Positions 43,594 to 55,192 are shown, numbered from the stretch's first letter. The stretch is DNA of 64,000 nucleotides from Streptococcus intermedius SK54 = ATCC 27335 (GCF_000413475.1 NZ_ATFK01000006.1:62001-126000), one strand, 5' to 3'. Made by a program: numbers and translations. The notes: a model not told the origin generated them from the letters alone.

Positions 43594-45669
43594 TTATTTA
43601 AGTACGAGAACTTGTTTTCCAGGGACAGTATAGTAATCTTTGTTAGCGTCGAGAGGAGTATCAAGGCTGATTTTGGGATAGTTGATAAACACAGCTTGTT
43701 TATCCTGATTTGGATAGATAAATGAATTGTTCCCAAAGTTAATGAGGATAGTGATTTGATTTTCTTTTTCTTTGATTTTGTATTCGACTATAGATTCATT
43801 CAGCCATTGAGCAGAGCAACAATTTTTGATTTCTGTACGTGTTTTCAAACGTAAGAGTGGATGTTTTTTTCTGAATTGAATGAGCTGACGGATAAACGCC
43901 ACATCTTTTTCATATTCAATTGAGCGTAACCAATCTAGACGGTTAATAGTATCTGGAGTATTATAAGTATTCTCAATGAGATTCTTGCTGCGGAAAAATT
44001 CTTGTCCACTGTGGATGAAAGGTACTCCTTGTGCAAGGATGGAGAGATGCAGAGCAAGTCGGGCATTGTCAAGCTGTTCTTTCAAATCAATCTTCAAATT
44101 CTGAATCGCGAAGTAATCAAAGGCAGTTGCATCATCATGGCACTCTACATAATTTATGGCTTGATGTGGGGCGATAAAGTGTTTAGTGCCTGTGACGCCG
44201 ACATTAGCAGTTAGGATATTCTCGATGGAACTTATCGAATGCTTTTCTTGTAATTGTTTTCCTTCTGCAATGGTTGCTTTTATTGTATTGCGGAAATGAT
44301 CATTGAAAAAACCATAACTTGGTAATTTGTCAGCATTAAACTGGTGAGCCAGTCTATTGTTATCTAGGCCTGTATTCATACGCCAGCCTTCTCCGTAAAG
44401 ATAGACGTTCGGATAGAGAGATTGCAATTCCTCTGCAATCTGTTTCATGGTTTCTATATCTAAAATCCCCATGAGGTCAAAGCGGAATCCATCGAATCCG
44501 TAAATCGTTAACCATTGTTTGAGGGAATGCTTAATATAGCTACGAACCATTGCTCGTTCACTTGCTACATCATTTCCACAAAATGTACCATTTGTTAAAT
44601 TACCATTGTGATCGTAGCGGAAAAAATAACCTGGAACGATTTTTTCAAAAGCATAGGCTTTAGGATCGTAGACATGATTATAAACAACGTCCATGATAAC
44701 GCTAATATCAGCTTGGTGGTAAGTAGCGATGACTTCTTGCAATTCAACGATTCTTGCATATGGATCATGTGGATTAGTTGTAAAACTACCGTCGGGAAGG
44801 TTGTATTGCATAGGGTCGTATCCCCAGTTGTATACGAGTTCTGGATGATTTTCATCAACGCTGCCAAAATCATACAAAGGCATGAGCTGAATGTGAGTTA
44901 CACCTAACTGTTTGATGTACTCCATCCCTAAAGTGTGTTTTTGCAACTGCGGAGACTCTGTCAGAAATTTGAATTTACCAGGATAAGTAAACTTAGCTTC
45001 TTTTTGCATGGAAAAATCTCGCACACTCATCTCATAAATAACGGCCTCTGTCATTGATATTTGTGTCTGTGCTCGATGGATAGGACGAGAAATTTTCTCT
45101 AGGTTAATTACGTAACTAGCTCCAGAATTGCTTTCGGACGATAGGGCATAAGGGTCGTGAACTTCTACCCAGTGACCATTTACTTTGTGTAGATAGTAAT
45201 AAGCAGCTCCATCAAAATTTCCAGATACTTCTGTTTTCCACACTCCCTTTTCTCCGAGAGTCATTGGGTAAACGGAATTTTGTAAATGAAGTAATACTTG
45301 TTCAGAAATTGGTGCCCAGAGCTTAAAAGTTGTTGCTTCTGGGGTATAATGAGCTCCTAAATCATTTTTGTTGTAAGCAAACGTCTGGTCAAAAATTGGC
45401 TTTCTCACAATATGGCGAAATTGTAAGAACGTTTTATTACGATCGTGGTCATAAATCCAATAATGTTTGGTTACGTCTAGCGGTGTTAGAGGAGCAAGAC
45501 TGTATTGCACGAAGTCGTCTTGTTCTTCCAGAGCTCTTATCTGTAAAGTTTGTGTGCTATCAACCGCTTCAATTGTAAATTGTAATTGTTCAGTATAAAA
45601 TTGTTTTTCTAACTCGATCGTGATGAGACTTTGGTCATCTAAGTAGGCTTGGAATGTTCGGAAAGCCAT
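43594..45669 (-). CDS. pulA: Type I pullulanase (intracellular)
   Basis: 691-residue GH13 debranching enzyme cutting alpha-1,6 links in maltodextrin or glycogen. The N-terminal CBM48-like region (YTPEATTFKLWAP) precedes the pullulanase signature YNWGYDP. The catalytic barrel shows VVYNHVYD, GFRFDLMGI (nucleophile Asp), LYGEGW (acid Glu) and VECHDD (transition-state Asp). There is no signal peptide or LPXTG, so it is cytosolic. It lies 14 bp after malR on the same strand and extends the maltodextrin gene cluster. Confidence 0.93.
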   Translation of the reverse strand: MAFRTFQAYLDDQSLITIELEKQFYTEQLQFTIEAVDSTQTLQIRALEEQDDFVQYSLAPLTPLDVTKHYWIYDHDRNKTFLQFRHIVRKPIFDQTFAYNKNDLGAHYTPEATTFKLWAPISEQVLLHLQNSVYPMTLGEKGVWKTEVSGNFDGAAYYYLHKVNGHWVEVHDPYALSSESNSGASYVINLEKISRPIHRAQTQISMTEAVIYEMSVRDFSMQKEAKFTYPGKFKFLTESPQLQKHTLGMEYIKQLGVTHIQLMPLYDFGSVDENHPELVYNWGYDPMQYNLPDGSFTTNPHDPYARIVELQEVIATYHQADISVIMDVVYNHVYDPKAYAFEKIVPGYFFRYDHNGNLTNGTFCGNDVASERAMVRSYIKHSLKQWLTIYGFDGFRFDLMGILDIETMKQIAEELQSLYPNVYLYGEGWRMNTGLDNNRLAHQFNADKLPSYGFFNDHFRNTIKATIAEGKQLQEKHSISSIENILTANVGVTGTKHFIAPHQAINYVECHDDATAFDYFAIQNLKIDLKEQLDNARLALHLSILAQGVPFIHSGQEFFRSKNLIENTYNTPDTINRLDWLRSIEYEKDVAFIRQLIQFRKKHPLLRLKTRTEIKNCCSAQWLNESIVEYKIKEKENQITILINFGNNSFIYPNQDKQAVFINYPKISLDTPLDANKDYYTVPGKQVLVLK

Positions 45670-45682
45670 AAACTTCCTTTCT

Positions 45683-46669
45683 TTATTGTTCGATAATGCG
45701 ATGTGGAATTAATTGGCGATAACAAATTTGTCGATTTTCTTTGGTATCATTGATAATTTGCAGGATGGTTTTAAAAGAAATTCGCCCCAGTTCTAGCGTA
45801 TTAATATCAACATAGGCTGCTAAGTCAAGTTTTGGCTTGATGGAGTCAAATGATAATGTTGGGATGGTCAAGTGTTGTTCTTTTAAGTATTCACAAACCC
45901 CTTCAGCTAAGAGACTGTCTGTTGTGATAATGGCATCAATTTTTGAATCATGACTGAGAAGTCGTTTGGTGAATTGATAACCCTTTTCTTCCAAAAATTC
46001 ATTCACAAAGGCTGTGTTTTGAGGATCGGATTCTAATTTGTAATCTTCTAGTGCTTTTTGATATCCTTTATAACGATCTTGTGTCACAAATAACCTTTTG
46101 CTACCACCAATAAAAGCAATGTTGCAGCAACCGTTTTTGATGAAGTATTCTGTTGCATCATATCCGGCTTGAATATTGTCATTGTCCACCAAAGGAATGA
46201 ATGGTGAAAGAGATTTTCCTAAAATTAAGAAAGGAAATTGTTCTTCGCTGACCATTTTCACTAATGGATCATTTTCCTGAGAGTAGAGAAAAATGAGTCC
46301 GTCCACACGTTTCCCTAGAACCATTTGGGAAATAGCTTCCATGCGTTCTTTTTCATTTTTCCCGGTCGCAATTTGAATAGCGTAGTGAAATTCAGAAGCT
46401 ACCTGAGCAATCCCGCGAAAGACTGAAGGAAAAAATGGATTTTGATAAAAAGCATCGGAATCATCAGGTAAAACAACACCAATGACTTGTGTGTAACTGC
46501 TAACAAGACTACGTGCATTAAGATTAGGATGATAATTCAATTCCTTCATAGCTTTACGAACCCTTTTTTTGGTCTCATCGCTAATGCTAGATTTGTTTTG
46601 GACCACACGGGTAACGGTAGAAGGTGAAACTCCTGCTAATTTAGCAACGTCTTTGATAGTGACTCGCAT
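45683..46669 (-). CDS. malR: LacI family maltose operon repressor MalR
   Basis: 328 residues from ATG 46669 behind AAGGAG; the frame could open 25 codons earlier, but the LacI helix-turn-helix must begin MRVTIKDVAKLAGVSPSTVTRV. Hinge helix LNYHPNLNARSL and a periplasmic-binding-like domain follow. In pneumococcus MalR represses the divergent malX and malM promoters; matching operators are present here at 51115-51132 and 51319-51337. Confidence 0.94.
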   Translation of the reverse strand: MRVTIKDVAKLAGVSPSTVTRVVQNKSSISDETKKRVRKAMKELNYHPNLNARSLVSSYTQVIGVVLPDDSDAFYQNPFFPSVFRGIAQVASEFHYAIQIATGKNEKERMEAISQMVLGKRVDGLIFLYSQENDPLVKMVSEEQFPFLILGKSLSPFIPLVDNDNIQAGYDATEYFIKNGCCNIAFIGGSKRLFVTQDRYKGYQKALEDYKLESDPQNTAFVNEFLEEKGYQFTKRLLSHDSKIDAIITTDSLLAEGVCEYLKEQHLTIPTLSFDSIKPKLDLAAYVDINTLELGRISFKTILQIINDTKENRQICYRQLIPHRIIEQ

Positions 46670-46679
46670 AAAAAACTCC

Positions 46680-47492
46680 TTACTTCTTAATTTTTTCATC
46701 ACGGAACTGTGTTCGGTAAAAAATGATGACGAGATAGAGAACAAACAGAATATTTTGAATAGTAATCATAGTTGTCATAGCTTGACCGAATAATAATCCG
46801 GCTGCAACAGCAATCAATGTCGGCAGACCTAAGCAGTTCAAAGCAAAGTGATAGCATTCTTTGACTGTTCTAAAAGAAAAAAGACGGGATTTTTTAGTTA
46901 AGTAAAGGAAGAAAGTGGCTCCTAAAAGGACAATAAAGAAGTTTAATGTCAGTAAAAAACCTGAAATCAGCGTCAAAAATAGGCTAATGGTGACACGATT
47001 TTGTTGGAACCAATCCTGAGAAATAGCTGCACTAAGAGATTTTTTATTGTTCAAAGCAGCTTGATTGATATACTGATATTGAATGTTTGCCAGCTTTTTT
47101 CCTTTTTTGCTGATAATCAGTTGTTTGGATCCAAAAGCAAGTGTTAGTTTTTCTCCTAAGGTAGACTGTTCTTGTCCTAGAAGAATAGTGCCAGCTTTGC
47201 TATTGTGGGTTGATTGCTGACCAGCATAGTGAAATTGATGATTTTCAATTTTAGCATTTTTTGTGATATCAGTCATCGCCTCCTTTGTGATAGGATCAAA
47301 AACACCGTCTACGAAGGTAGTGAGTGGATAAGTTTTGAGAGATGCGTTTTGCATGGCGACCGGAATCATGGATAGAGAAATTAAAAAAATGCTTGTAAAA
47401 ATCAGCTGAAACCATGTAAGTGATTTGCGATTAACAAAAGGCTTTTTAAAACCGGAAATACTAGAAAAATAATTAAATGGATAAGGTAGCAT
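46680..47492 (-). CDS. malA: MalA family (DUF1189) maltodextrin-cluster membrane protein
   Basis: 270 residues. The start LPYPFNYFSSISGFKKPFVNRK, one N-terminal membrane segment (about 29-48) and three or four C-terminal segments (about 168-262) are typical of DUF1189/MalA proteins. A soluble external domain lies between. It sits between malD and malR, 10 bp before malR. The exact role in maltodextrin use is unknown. Confidence 0.88.
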   Translation of the reverse strand: MLPYPFNYFSSISGFKKPFVNRKSLTWFQLIFTSIFLISLSMIPVAMQNASLKTYPLTTFVDGVFDPITKEAMTDITKNAKIENHQFHYAGQQSTHNSKAGTILLGQEQSTLGEKLTLAFGSKQLIISKKGKKLANIQYQYINQAALNNKKSLSAAISQDWFQQNRVTISLFLTLISGFLLTLNFFIVLLGATFFLYLTKKSRLFSFRTVKECYHFALNCLGLPTLIAVAAGLLFGQAMTTMITIQNILFVLYLVIIFYRTQFRDEKIKK

Positions 47493-47589
47493 AAGACACT
47501 CTTTCTAAAAAATTATAATCAGGTGATGGCTAATAAAATTAAATTTATTAGCTATCATACAACTATAAATAAAAGAGGGTGGGACAAGA

Positions 47590-48432
47590 TTATCCCTTGT
47601 CGCCACCACTTGTTAAACCAGATACAAAGTTCTTTTGTAGGAAGAAGAATAAGATACAGATTGGCAAGGCAATCAAGATAGCACCTGCTGAGAAATAGGC
47701 AATCTTCAAATTCTTCACATCACTAACAAAGGTTTGTAAACCAACAGCAACTGTATAGAATTCTTTTTCACGAAGTAAGAAACTAGATAAGATATAGTCT
47801 CCAAATGGTCCCATGAAAGCCCAGAGAGCTTGTACAGCGATCATTGGGCGAACGAGTGGCAATACAATTTGCCAAAAGCGTCTAAAGTGACCAGCACCGT
47901 CCAATTTCGCGGACTCATCGAGTGAGATGGGAACCGTATCAAAGTACCCTTTCATGAGCCAAGCGTTCATTGGGATACCGCCACCAACGTAAAGGAAGAT
48001 GAGGAACCAACTTTGGTTGAGTGCATTCAACATCAAAGCCATAACGAAGAAGGCGGTCAGAGCAGCCATTGTTGGTACCATTTGAATGATTAAGAAGAAG
48101 ACCAGACTTTGTTTTCTAGCTAGGAAATTATAACGACTATAAGCGTAACCAGCTAGTACAACTATACTTGTTTGGATAATCATTGTCAAGATAGCAATGA
48201 TTAAGGTGTTAAAGTACCAAGTCCCATAAAGAGTTTCAGTAAAAAGCTTGCTAAAGTTCTCTAGGCTAAAATTAATATCTGTATCTAGCTTAAACGCAAG
48301 GACATTCCCTGTCTTGAAAGCAGACATAATCGTAATCAAGAGAGGATAGATAATGATAATAGATAAAGCCACTAGATAGAAATAAGTTAAAAAGTGGTTT
48401 AAACGGCGTTTAAATTTAATAGAATTATTCAT
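47590..48432 (-). CDS. malD: Maltodextrin ABC transporter permease MalD (MalG type)
   Basis: 280 residues from ATG 48432 behind GGAGG. Six membrane segments; the conserved EAA loop reads [25 protein letters not shown]. With MalC it forms the transmembrane channel for maltodextrins bound by MalX. It starts one base after the malC stop. Confidence 0.95.
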   Translation of the reverse strand: MNNSIKFKRRLNHFLTYFYLVALSIIIIYPLLITIMSAFKTGNVLAFKLDTDINFSLENFSKLFTETLYGTWYFNTLIIAILTMIIQTSIVVLAGYAYSRYNFLARKQSLVFFLIIQMVPTMAALTAFFVMALMLNALNQSWFLIFLYVGGGIPMNAWLMKGYFDTVPISLDESAKLDGAGHFRRFWQIVLPLVRPMIAVQALWAFMGPFGDYILSSFLLREKEFYTVAVGLQTFVSDVKNLKIAYFSAGAILIALPICILFFFLQKNFVSGLTSGGDKG

Positions 48433-48433
48433 C

Positions 48434-49729
48434 TTACACATCCTCCATATCAAATGCATGTAGTTTCTTGAACGCAATCATGGAGATTGAAATCACGATA
48501 AGAGAAATGATAAGTGTTACCGCAGCAGCCATTGAGTATTGAGGAGCTGCACCTGTCGTTAAACGATAAATCCATGAAATGAGGATGTCGGTCGAACCTG
48601 CACCACCACCAACTGTACCAGGACCGCCATCATTAAAGAGGTACATGATAGAGAAGTTGTTGAAGTTGAAAGTATACTGACTGATGAGTGTAGGAGCAGC
48701 AACTGCTAAAATCATTGGAAAAGTGATATTGCGGAATTTTTGCCATGCATTTGCACCATCAATGTAAGCTGCTTCGTAAAGATCGTTTGGAATGGATTGC
48801 AAGATACCAAGTGTCAATACATAAATGTAAGGGAAACCAAGCCAACCTTGCATCATAATTAGAGCAACTTTAGTCCAGGTTGGATCTGTTTTCCAAGGAA
48901 TCAGATGTCCATTTAAGAATGGCAATACTTTACCAAGAAGCGGAATGACTTGGGTATTGATCGCACCGATACTATCGTTGAACATGTTACTGAAAGTTAA
49001 GATAGTGATGAATGCTGGGACAGCCCAAGGCAGTAGGAAGATAACCCCGAAAATGCGTTTTCCTTTAATAAATGGTTGGTTTGCAATAATAGCGGTAAAA
49101 ATACCAATAACGATTTGGACGGTTGAGGCAGTCAGTGCCCAGATAATAGTCCAACCAAGAACGGCTCCAAAAGCAGAACGGAAAGTGCTAAGTCGCCAAA
49201 TATTAGTGAAGTTTGTCACGCCAACCCAATCCAAGAGCTTGGTTGGAGGCAGATGTTGGAAATCATAGTTTGTAAAGGCGATTAAAAGAGTGACCAATAC
49301 AGGGAAAATGATAGCAAAAGTCATTGCAATATATGAAGGAATAATCAATAGGTAAGGAAAACCATTAGCGTAAATTCCTTTTAACATATCTTTGAAAGTC
49401 GTAGGAACTGGATAATCATTATTCCAACGTTTCGCAATAGTATAAGCATCTTTTAGATTGAGAGCATAAAAGATGAAATAAACAATGACAAGAATAAAGT
49501 GGAATGCACCACGAATCAGCATGAAAAGAGAGTTATCGCGTCCAGGCACCTCACCGAGAGTAATTAAGTTTCCTAACTCAGGAGCAGCAATGGCGAAAAA
49601 GTAAATCAAAAATAAGATGGTAACTCCTAAAAAGATAGCCCCTTTTGCTTTTTGTTTATTATAAATTTGCCCAAGTCCTGGGATGAGGGAGAGCAGCAAT
49701 GCTTTACGTGGCTGTTGTTGTGTAGTCAT
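48434..49729 (-). CDS. malC: Maltodextrin ABC transporter permease MalC (MalF type)
   Basis: 431 residues with about eight membrane segments. An N-terminal extension ([25 protein letters not shown], a DUF6677/TM2-like start) precedes the permease core; the EAA loop reads [22 protein letters not shown]. It lies 73 bp after malX on the same strand and forms malX-malC-malD. An ATPase subunit is not encoded here; the shared MsmK usually serves. Confidence 0.95.
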   Translation of the reverse strand: MTTQQQPRKALLLSLIPGLGQIYNKQKAKGAIFLGVTILFLIYFFAIAAPELGNLITLGEVPGRDNSLFMLIRGAFHFILVIVYFIFYALNLKDAYTIAKRWNNDYPVPTTFKDMLKGIYANGFPYLLIIPSYIAMTFAIIFPVLVTLLIAFTNYDFQHLPPTKLLDWVGVTNFTNIWRLSTFRSAFGAVLGWTIIWALTASTVQIVIGIFTAIIANQPFIKGKRIFGVIFLLPWAVPAFITILTFSNMFNDSIGAINTQVIPLLGKVLPFLNGHLIPWKTDPTWTKVALIMMQGWLGFPYIYVLTLGILQSIPNDLYEAAYIDGANAWQKFRNITFPMILAVAAPTLISQYTFNFNNFSIMYLFNDGGPGTVGGGAGSTDILISWIYRLTTGAAPQYSMAAAVTLIISLIVISISMIAFKKLHAFDMEDV

Positions 49730-49802
49730 CAGAGTCTCCTTTTTCTAAAATATAGAACTCGACTGGTGCTGCCAATCGAGTTCTATCTTACCTCAATCTG
49801 TT

Positions 49803-51065
49803 TTATTTTTTACCAAATTTTTGATTGATAGTATCTTTAATCAATTTAACGGCATCATTTACAGCGGTTTTAGTATCTTTTTTACCACTTACAGCATCAA
49901 AGAGCATACTTGCTGCTGGATCCCATACAGTACTCATTTCAGAGATATTTGGCATAGGTTGAGCAGATTGGAATTGTTTAATAACAGCTGAAGTCAATTC
50001 ATCATTTTTTCCTTCAGCGTATTTACGAGCCTCTGTGTTTGCAGGTACTTCGTTTGTAGCATCATAGAAAGCTTTTTGTTGTTCAGTCGAAGTCAAGAAA
50101 TTAACAAATTTTTGAGCTGCTTTGGCATTTTTAGATCCTGCAGGGATGACCCAAGCTTTACCACCACCAAAGGTTTGATAATTTTTACCATTTGGAAGTG
50201 TAGGAATAGTGGCAACACCATAGTTCACTTTAGCTTCTTTGAATGATGCAGCTTTCCAAGGGCCTTCAATGATAGCAGCTGTTTTACCTGATTGGAATTG
50301 AGTTTGAATTAAGTTTGCGGCACCTTTAGTATCTTGCATTCCTTTTGGCCATTTTGCATACCAAGTTTTAGCGTATTCAACACCTTTGATAGAACCGTCA
50401 TTTGCAAGTCCAATGTCTTTAGGATCGGTACCGTTCTTACCAAAGACGTATCCACCATTACCCGCTAAAAGACCATAAGTATAATAGAAGTTTGTCCAGT
50501 CAGCGAGGAAAGCAGTTGTTTTGCCATTTTCGTTAGCAAAAGCATATTTGCTGTCTTTTGCAAGTTCTTCTAATTCAGCAAATGTAGTTGGAGCTTTAGA
50601 GATAAGATTTTTGTTATAGTACATTACTAATGTTTCAATAACAGCAGGTGCGCCATAAGTCTTACCTTTTGTTGTTACGAGTGCTTTGGTAGTATCATCT
50701 GTCATTGAACCTTTATCAAGTTTCATTTCAGAAAGTTGGCCGTCTGAACCGAGACTACCTACACGGTCATATGGAGACATCATAACGTCTGGAGCTTTGC
50801 CAGATTGGTTGTCAAGTGAAAGATTTTCAAGACCTTTAAGTTGGTCGCCAGTTTTAATAGTAACTTTTGTTCCACTTTCTTTTTCAAAAGCTTCAGCTGC
50901 TTTCTTTACATATTTTTCGTATTGTTTTTCTACGTAAACAGTGAGGTTTTTACCATCACCAGAAGAAGCTGATTTATTATTTTTGCTACCGCAAGCTACT
51001 AGTAACAAACTAGCCAATCCTACAGTTCCAAGGACTGCAACACTTTTCAACATTTTACGTTTCAT
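49803..51065 (-). CDS. malX: Maltose/maltodextrin-binding lipoprotein MalX
   Basis: 420-residue extracellular solute-binding lipoprotein. Lipobox LLVAC (Cys25) ends the signal. The body shows the family 1 binding fold (NLTVYVEKQYEKYVKKAAEAFEKESGTKV, PDVMMSPYDRVGSL, AAIIEGPWK). AGGAGG precedes the ATG. First gene of malXCD-A-R. The promoter at 51143-51171 is followed by a MalR/CcpA operator. Confidence 0.96.
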   Translation of the reverse strand: MKRKMLKSVAVLGTVGLASLLLVACGSKNNKSASSGDGKNLTVYVEKQYEKYVKKAAEAFEKESGTKVTIKTGDQLKGLENLSLDNQSGKAPDVMMSPYDRVGSLGSDGQLSEMKLDKGSMTDDTTKALVTTKGKTYGAPAVIETLVMYYNKNLISKAPTTFAELEELAKDSKYAFANENGKTTAFLADWTNFYYTYGLLAGNGGYVFGKNGTDPKDIGLANDGSIKGVEYAKTWYAKWPKGMQDTKGAANLIQTQFQSGKTAAIIEGPWKAASFKEAKVNYGVATIPTLPNGKNYQTFGGGKAWVIPAGSKNAKAAQKFVNFLTSTEQQKAFYDATNEVPANTEARKYAEGKNDELTSAVIKQFQSAQPMPNISEMSTVWDPAASMLFDAVSGKKDTKTAVNDAVKLIKDTINQKFGKK

Positions 51066-51114
51066 GATTTATTCCTCCTAAAGAATAAAATAATAGATAA
51101 TAATTTAATTAGTT

Positions 51115-51171
51115 TACGCAAACGTTTTCTTAAACTAAGATTATTATAGCACAAATGGAAAACGGTTGCAA
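51115..51171 (-). promoter_or_regulatory. malX promoter and MalR/cre operator
   Basis: Minus strand TTGCAA (51166-51171), 17 bp, TATAAT (51143-51148). The operator TACGCAAACGTTTTCTTA (51115-51132) lies just downstream, where a LacI-type repressor would block elongation. ACGCAAACGTTTTC also fits the cre consensus. Confidence 0.85.
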
Positions 51172-51283
51172 CACTTTTTTAAAAAAATTATTTTCCTATC
51201 CAAAAAATTTAATAAAACAATAGAAGAAAATGATTTAAACATCCAAAACATTTTAAAAAATTATAAAAAAAGCAGAAAAATGG

Positions 51284-51337
51284 TTGCGTCCATTCTGGAA
51301 TTAAGTTATAATCAAATCAACGCAAACGTTTTCGTTA
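51284..51337 (+). promoter_or_regulatory. malM promoter and MalR/cre operator
   Basis: TTGCGT (51284-51289), 17 bp, TATAAT (51307-51312), then AACGCAAACGTTTTCGTTA (51319-51337). The geometry mirrors the malX promoter, so both are repressed by one regulator. Confidence 0.85.
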
Positions 51338-51381
51338 AATGAATGCAAAATTTAACAGAAAAATTTATTGAGGTGAAAAAG

Positions 51382-52893
51382 ATGAAAGAGCGTCAAAGTG
51401 GTGTTCTCATGCATATTTCTTCTCTACCAGGAAAATACGGAATTGGTTCATTTGGGAAAAGTGCTTACGATTTTGTCGATTTTCTGGTGAGAACTAAGCA
51501 ACGTTACTGGCAAATATTGCCGCTAGGAACAACTAGTTATGGAGATTCTCCATATCAATCTTTTTCTGCATTTGCGGGAAATACACATTTTATTGATTTT
51601 GATCGATTGATTGAAGAAGGATTGCTTGTGCAAAGTGATCTTGAAGGGCTAGACTTTGGTCAAGATCCCAGAAAAGTAGATTACGCAAAGGTATTTAATA
51701 ATCGTAGGCCTGTGTTGGAAAAGGCAGTGAAACGTTTCTTAGAAGTTGATGATTTAGCAGCTTATGAAAAGTTTGTGGCTGACAACTCATCATGGCTCGA
51801 AGTATTTGTTGAATACATGGCGATTAAAGAGTATTTTGACTTGAAAGCTTGGACCGAATGGCCAGATGCGGCTCTTCGACATCGTGAAGCAGCTAGTTTA
51901 GCCCATTATCGTAAAAAATTAGCTGACAGATTGACTTATCATCGTGTAACGCAGTATCTTTTCTTTAAACAATGGTTAGAATTAAAAGCGTATGCCAATG
52001 AACATTACATTGAAATTGTTGGCGATATGCCAATCTATGTAGCAGCTGATAGCTGTGATGTTTGGGCACAACCACACTTCTTTAAAACAGATGAGCTAGG
52101 GCAACCTACATGTGTAGCGGGATGCCCACCAGATGAATTCTCTGCGACTGGCCAACTCTGGGGGAACCCAATTTATGACTGGGAAGCAATGGATAAAGAT
52201 GGTTATAGTTGGTGGATTAAACGCCTACGTGAAAGCTTCAAGATTTATGATGTAGTACGTATTGATCATTTCCGTGGATTTGAATCTTACTGGGAAATCC
52301 CTGCGGGTTCTGACACAGCAGCTCCAGGTAAATGGGTAAAAGGTCCTGATTATGCTTTGTTTAAAGCTGTAAAGGAAGAATTGGGTGAACTAAATATTAT
52401 CGCTGAGGATTTGGGCTTTATGACCGACGAAGTGATTGCTCTGCGTGAAAAAACGGGCTTCCCTGGCATGAAAGTCATTCAATTTGCTTTTAATCCAGAG
52501 TCTGAAAGTATTGATAGTCCACATCTTGCGCCTAATAATTCTGTGATGTACACAGGGACACATGATAACAATACTGTTCTTGGTTGGTATCGTGATGAAA
52601 TCGATGATGCTACACGTGAATATATGGCTCAATATACCAATCGTAAGGAATATGAAACAGTACCTCATGCAATGTTACGGACTATCTTTTCTTCTGTCAG
52701 CTTTATGGCAATTGCAACCATGCAAGATTTACTTGAATTAGACGGTTCAGCTCGCATGAACTATCCATCAACTATTGGTGGAAATTGGTCCTGGCGTATG
52801 ACAGCAGATGATTTGGATCCTGTGATTGAAGCAGAGTTATATAGCTTGACGAAAACATATCGTCGTTTAAATAAAAATTTATTAAAGAAATAG
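51382..52893 (+). CDS. malM: 4-alpha-glucanotransferase (amylomaltase) MalM/MalQ
   Basis: 503 residues from ATG 51382 (GAGGTGAAAAAG upstream). GH77 enzyme that moves glucan chains between maltodextrins to make longer substrates for MalP. Motifs: SGVLMHISSLPGKYGIG at the start, VRIDHFRG (nucleophile Asp), IAEDLG (acid Glu), YTGTHDNNT. An in-frame ATG at 51343 lacks a ribosome site. First gene of malM-malP. Confidence 0.95.
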   Translation: MKERQSGVLMHISSLPGKYGIGSFGKSAYDFVDFLVRTKQRYWQILPLGTTSYGDSPYQSFSAFAGNTHFIDFDRLIEEGLLVQSDLEGLDFGQDPRKVDYAKVFNNRRPVLEKAVKRFLEVDDLAAYEKFVADNSSWLEVFVEYMAIKEYFDLKAWTEWPDAALRHREAASLAHYRKKLADRLTYHRVTQYLFFKQWLELKAYANEHYIEIVGDMPIYVAADSCDVWAQPHFFKTDELGQPTCVAGCPPDEFSATGQLWGNPIYDWEAMDKDGYSWWIKRLRESFKIYDVVRIDHFRGFESYWEIPAGSDTAAPGKWVKGPDYALFKAVKEELGELNIIAEDLGFMTDEVIALREKTGFPGMKVIQFAFNPESESIDSPHLAPNNSVMYTGTHDNNTVLGWYRDEIDDATREYMAQYTNRKEYETVPHAMLRTIFSSVSFMAIATMQDLLELDGSARMNYPSTIGGNWSWRMTADDLDPVIEAELYSLTKTYRRLNKNLLKK

Positions 52894-52930
52894 AATGAAT
52901 TGTAACGTTCTTTTCTAGGTAGGAGAAAAA

Positions 52931-55192
52931 ATGTCAAATTTACAAAAATTTATCCAACAAACTTATCAAAAAGGAATTGCTGAATGTAGCAATGAAGAAT
53001 TGTATATTGCCCTTTTAAACTATACAAAATTGGCTAGTGCGCAAAAGCCGGTCAATGCTGGTAAAAAGAAGCTTTACTATATTTCTGCCGAGTTTTTGAT
53101 TGGGAAACTTTTGTCAAACAACTTGATTAACCTTGGCCTTTATGACAATGTTAAAAAAGAGTTAGCAGACGCTGGTAAAGATCTAATTGAAGTTGAAGAA
53201 GTAGAATTAGAACCTTCACTTGGAAATGGCGGTTTGGGACGTCTGGCTGCTTGTTTCCTTGATTCAATTGCGACTCTTGGCTTGAATGGAGATGGTGTTG
53301 GACTAAATTATCACTTTGGCCTGTTCCAACAAGTCTTGAAAAATAATGAGCAAACAACAATTCCAAACTTTTGGCTAACTGAACAAAATTGGTTGGTAAA
53401 ATCAAGCCGTAGCTATCAAGTTCCATTTGCTAATTTTACGTTAACATCAACTCTTTATGATATTGATGTGTCTGGTTACAAGACGGCTACTAAAAACCGC
53501 CTTCGTCTGTTCGATCTTGACTCGGTTGATGCAAGTATCATTGAAGATGGGATTGACTTTGATAAGACAGATATTGCTCGTAATTTGACTCTTTTCCTTT
53601 ATCCAGATGATAGCAATAAACAAGGTGAACTGCTCCGTATCTTCCAACAATACTTCATGGTATCAAATGGTGCGCAATTGATTCTCGACGAAGCAATTGA
53701 AAAAGGTAGCAATCTTCATGACTTGGCTGACTACGCAGTTGTGCAAATTAATGATACTCACCCATCAATGGTCATTCCTGAGTTGATCCGGCTCTTGACT
53801 GCACGTGGGATTGAGCTTGATGAAGCAATCTCAATCGTTCGCAGTATGACTGCTTATACAAACCATACTATTCTTGCAGAAGCATTGGAAAAATGGCCAC
53901 TTGAATTCTTAGAAGAAGTTGTTCCACACTTGGTTCCAATTATCAAAGAATTGGATAAACGCGTAAAAGCAGAATATGCAGATCCGGCTGTTCAAATTAT
54001 TGATGAACACAATCGAGTACACATGGCGCACATGGATATTCACTATGGATATAGTGTAAATGGTGTTGCAGCACTTCATACAGAAATTTTGAAGAACTCA
54101 GAGCTTAAAGCTTTCTACGATATTTATCCAGAAAAGTTCAACAATAAGACAAATGGTATTACGTTCCGTCGTTGGCTCATGCATGCAAATCCACGTTTAT
54201 CAAATTATATCGACAGTTTAATTGGTCGTGATTGGCATCATGATGCATCACATTTGGAAGAGTTACTTGAGGTGTCTAGCAAGGCTGATGTGAAAGCTGA
54301 ACTTGAAAAAATTAAAGCTCACAACAAGCGGAAATTGGCTCGTCATTTGAAGGAACACCAAGGTGTTGAAATCAATCCAAACTCTATTTTTGATATCCAA
54401 ATCAAACGTCTTCACGAATACAAACGCCAACAAATGAATGCTCTTTATGTTATTCATAAATATTTGGACATCAAGGCTGGGAATATTCCTGCACGTCCAA
54501 TTACGGTCTTCTTTGGTGGTAAAGCTGCTCCAGCATACACAATCGCTCAAGATATTATCCATTTGATTCTTTGCTTGTCAGAGGTGATAGCTAATGACCC
54601 AGAAGTTTCTCCATATTTGCAAGTCGTCATGGTTGAAAATTATAATGTAACAGCAGCTAGCTTTTTAATTGCAGCTGGTGATATTTCTGAACAAATCTCA
54701 CTTGCTTCAAAAGAAGCTTCAGGTACTGGTAACATGAAATTCATGCTGAATGGTGCATTGACACTTGGTACTATGGATGGCGCTAACGTGGAGATTGCTG
54801 AATTGGTAGGTCAAGACAATATTTACATCTTTGGTGAAGATTCTGAAACGGTTATTGACCTGTATGCGAAAGAAGCTTACAAATCAAGCGAATTTTATGC
54901 TCGTCAAACAATCAAGCCATTGGTTGATTTCATTGTTAGTGATGCGGTTCTCGCAGTTGGTAAGAAAGAACGCTTAGAACGTCTCTATAATGAATTGATT
55001 CATAAAGATTGGTTCATGACGCTTCTTGACTTAGAAGATTATATCGAAACGAAAGAACGTATGTTTAAGGATTATGAAGACCGTGATATTTGGCTTGAAA
55101 AAGTTCTGATTAATATTGCGAAAGCAGGCTTCTTCTCAGCAGACCGTACCATTGCTCAATACAACGATGAAATTTGGCATTTGAACGCTTAG
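52931..55192 (+). CDS. malP: Maltodextrin/glycogen phosphorylase MalP
   Basis: 753-residue GT35 phosphorylase releasing glucose-1-phosphate from maltodextrins. Motifs: [32 protein letters not shown] and the pyridoxal-phosphate lysine in [25 protein letters not shown] precedes the ATG, 37 bp after malM. A long terminator follows. Confidence 0.96.
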   Translation: MSNLQKFIQQTYQKGIAECSNEELYIALLNYTKLASAQKPVNAGKKKLYYISAEFLIGKLLSNNLINLGLYDNVKKELADAGKDLIEVEEVELEPSLGNGGLGRLAACFLDSIATLGLNGDGVGLNYHFGLFQQVLKNNEQTTIPNFWLTEQNWLVKSSRSYQVPFANFTLTSTLYDIDVSGYKTATKNRLRLFDLDSVDASIIEDGIDFDKTDIARNLTLFLYPDDSNKQGELLRIFQQYFMVSNGAQLILDEAIEKGSNLHDLADYAVVQINDTHPSMVIPELIRLLTARGIELDEAISIVRSMTAYTNHTILAEALEKWPLEFLEEVVPHLVPIIKELDKRVKAEYADPAVQIIDEHNRVHMAHMDIHYGYSVNGVAALHTEILKNSELKAFYDIYPEKFNNKTNGITFRRWLMHANPRLSNYIDSLIGRDWHHDASHLEELLEVSSKADVKAELEKIKAHNKRKLARHLKEHQGVEINPNSIFDIQIKRLHEYKRQQMNALYVIHKYLDIKAGNIPARPITVFFGGKAAPAYTIAQDIIHLILCLSEVIANDPEVSPYLQVVMVENYNVTAASFLIAAGDISEQISLASKEASGTGNMKFMLNGALTLGTMDGANVEIAELVGQDNIYIFGEDSETVIDLYAKEAYKSSEFYARQTIKPLVDFIVSDAVLAVGKKERLERLYNELIHKDWFMTLLDLEDYIETKERMFKDYEDRDIWLEKVLINIAKAGFFSADRTIAQYNDEIWHLNA

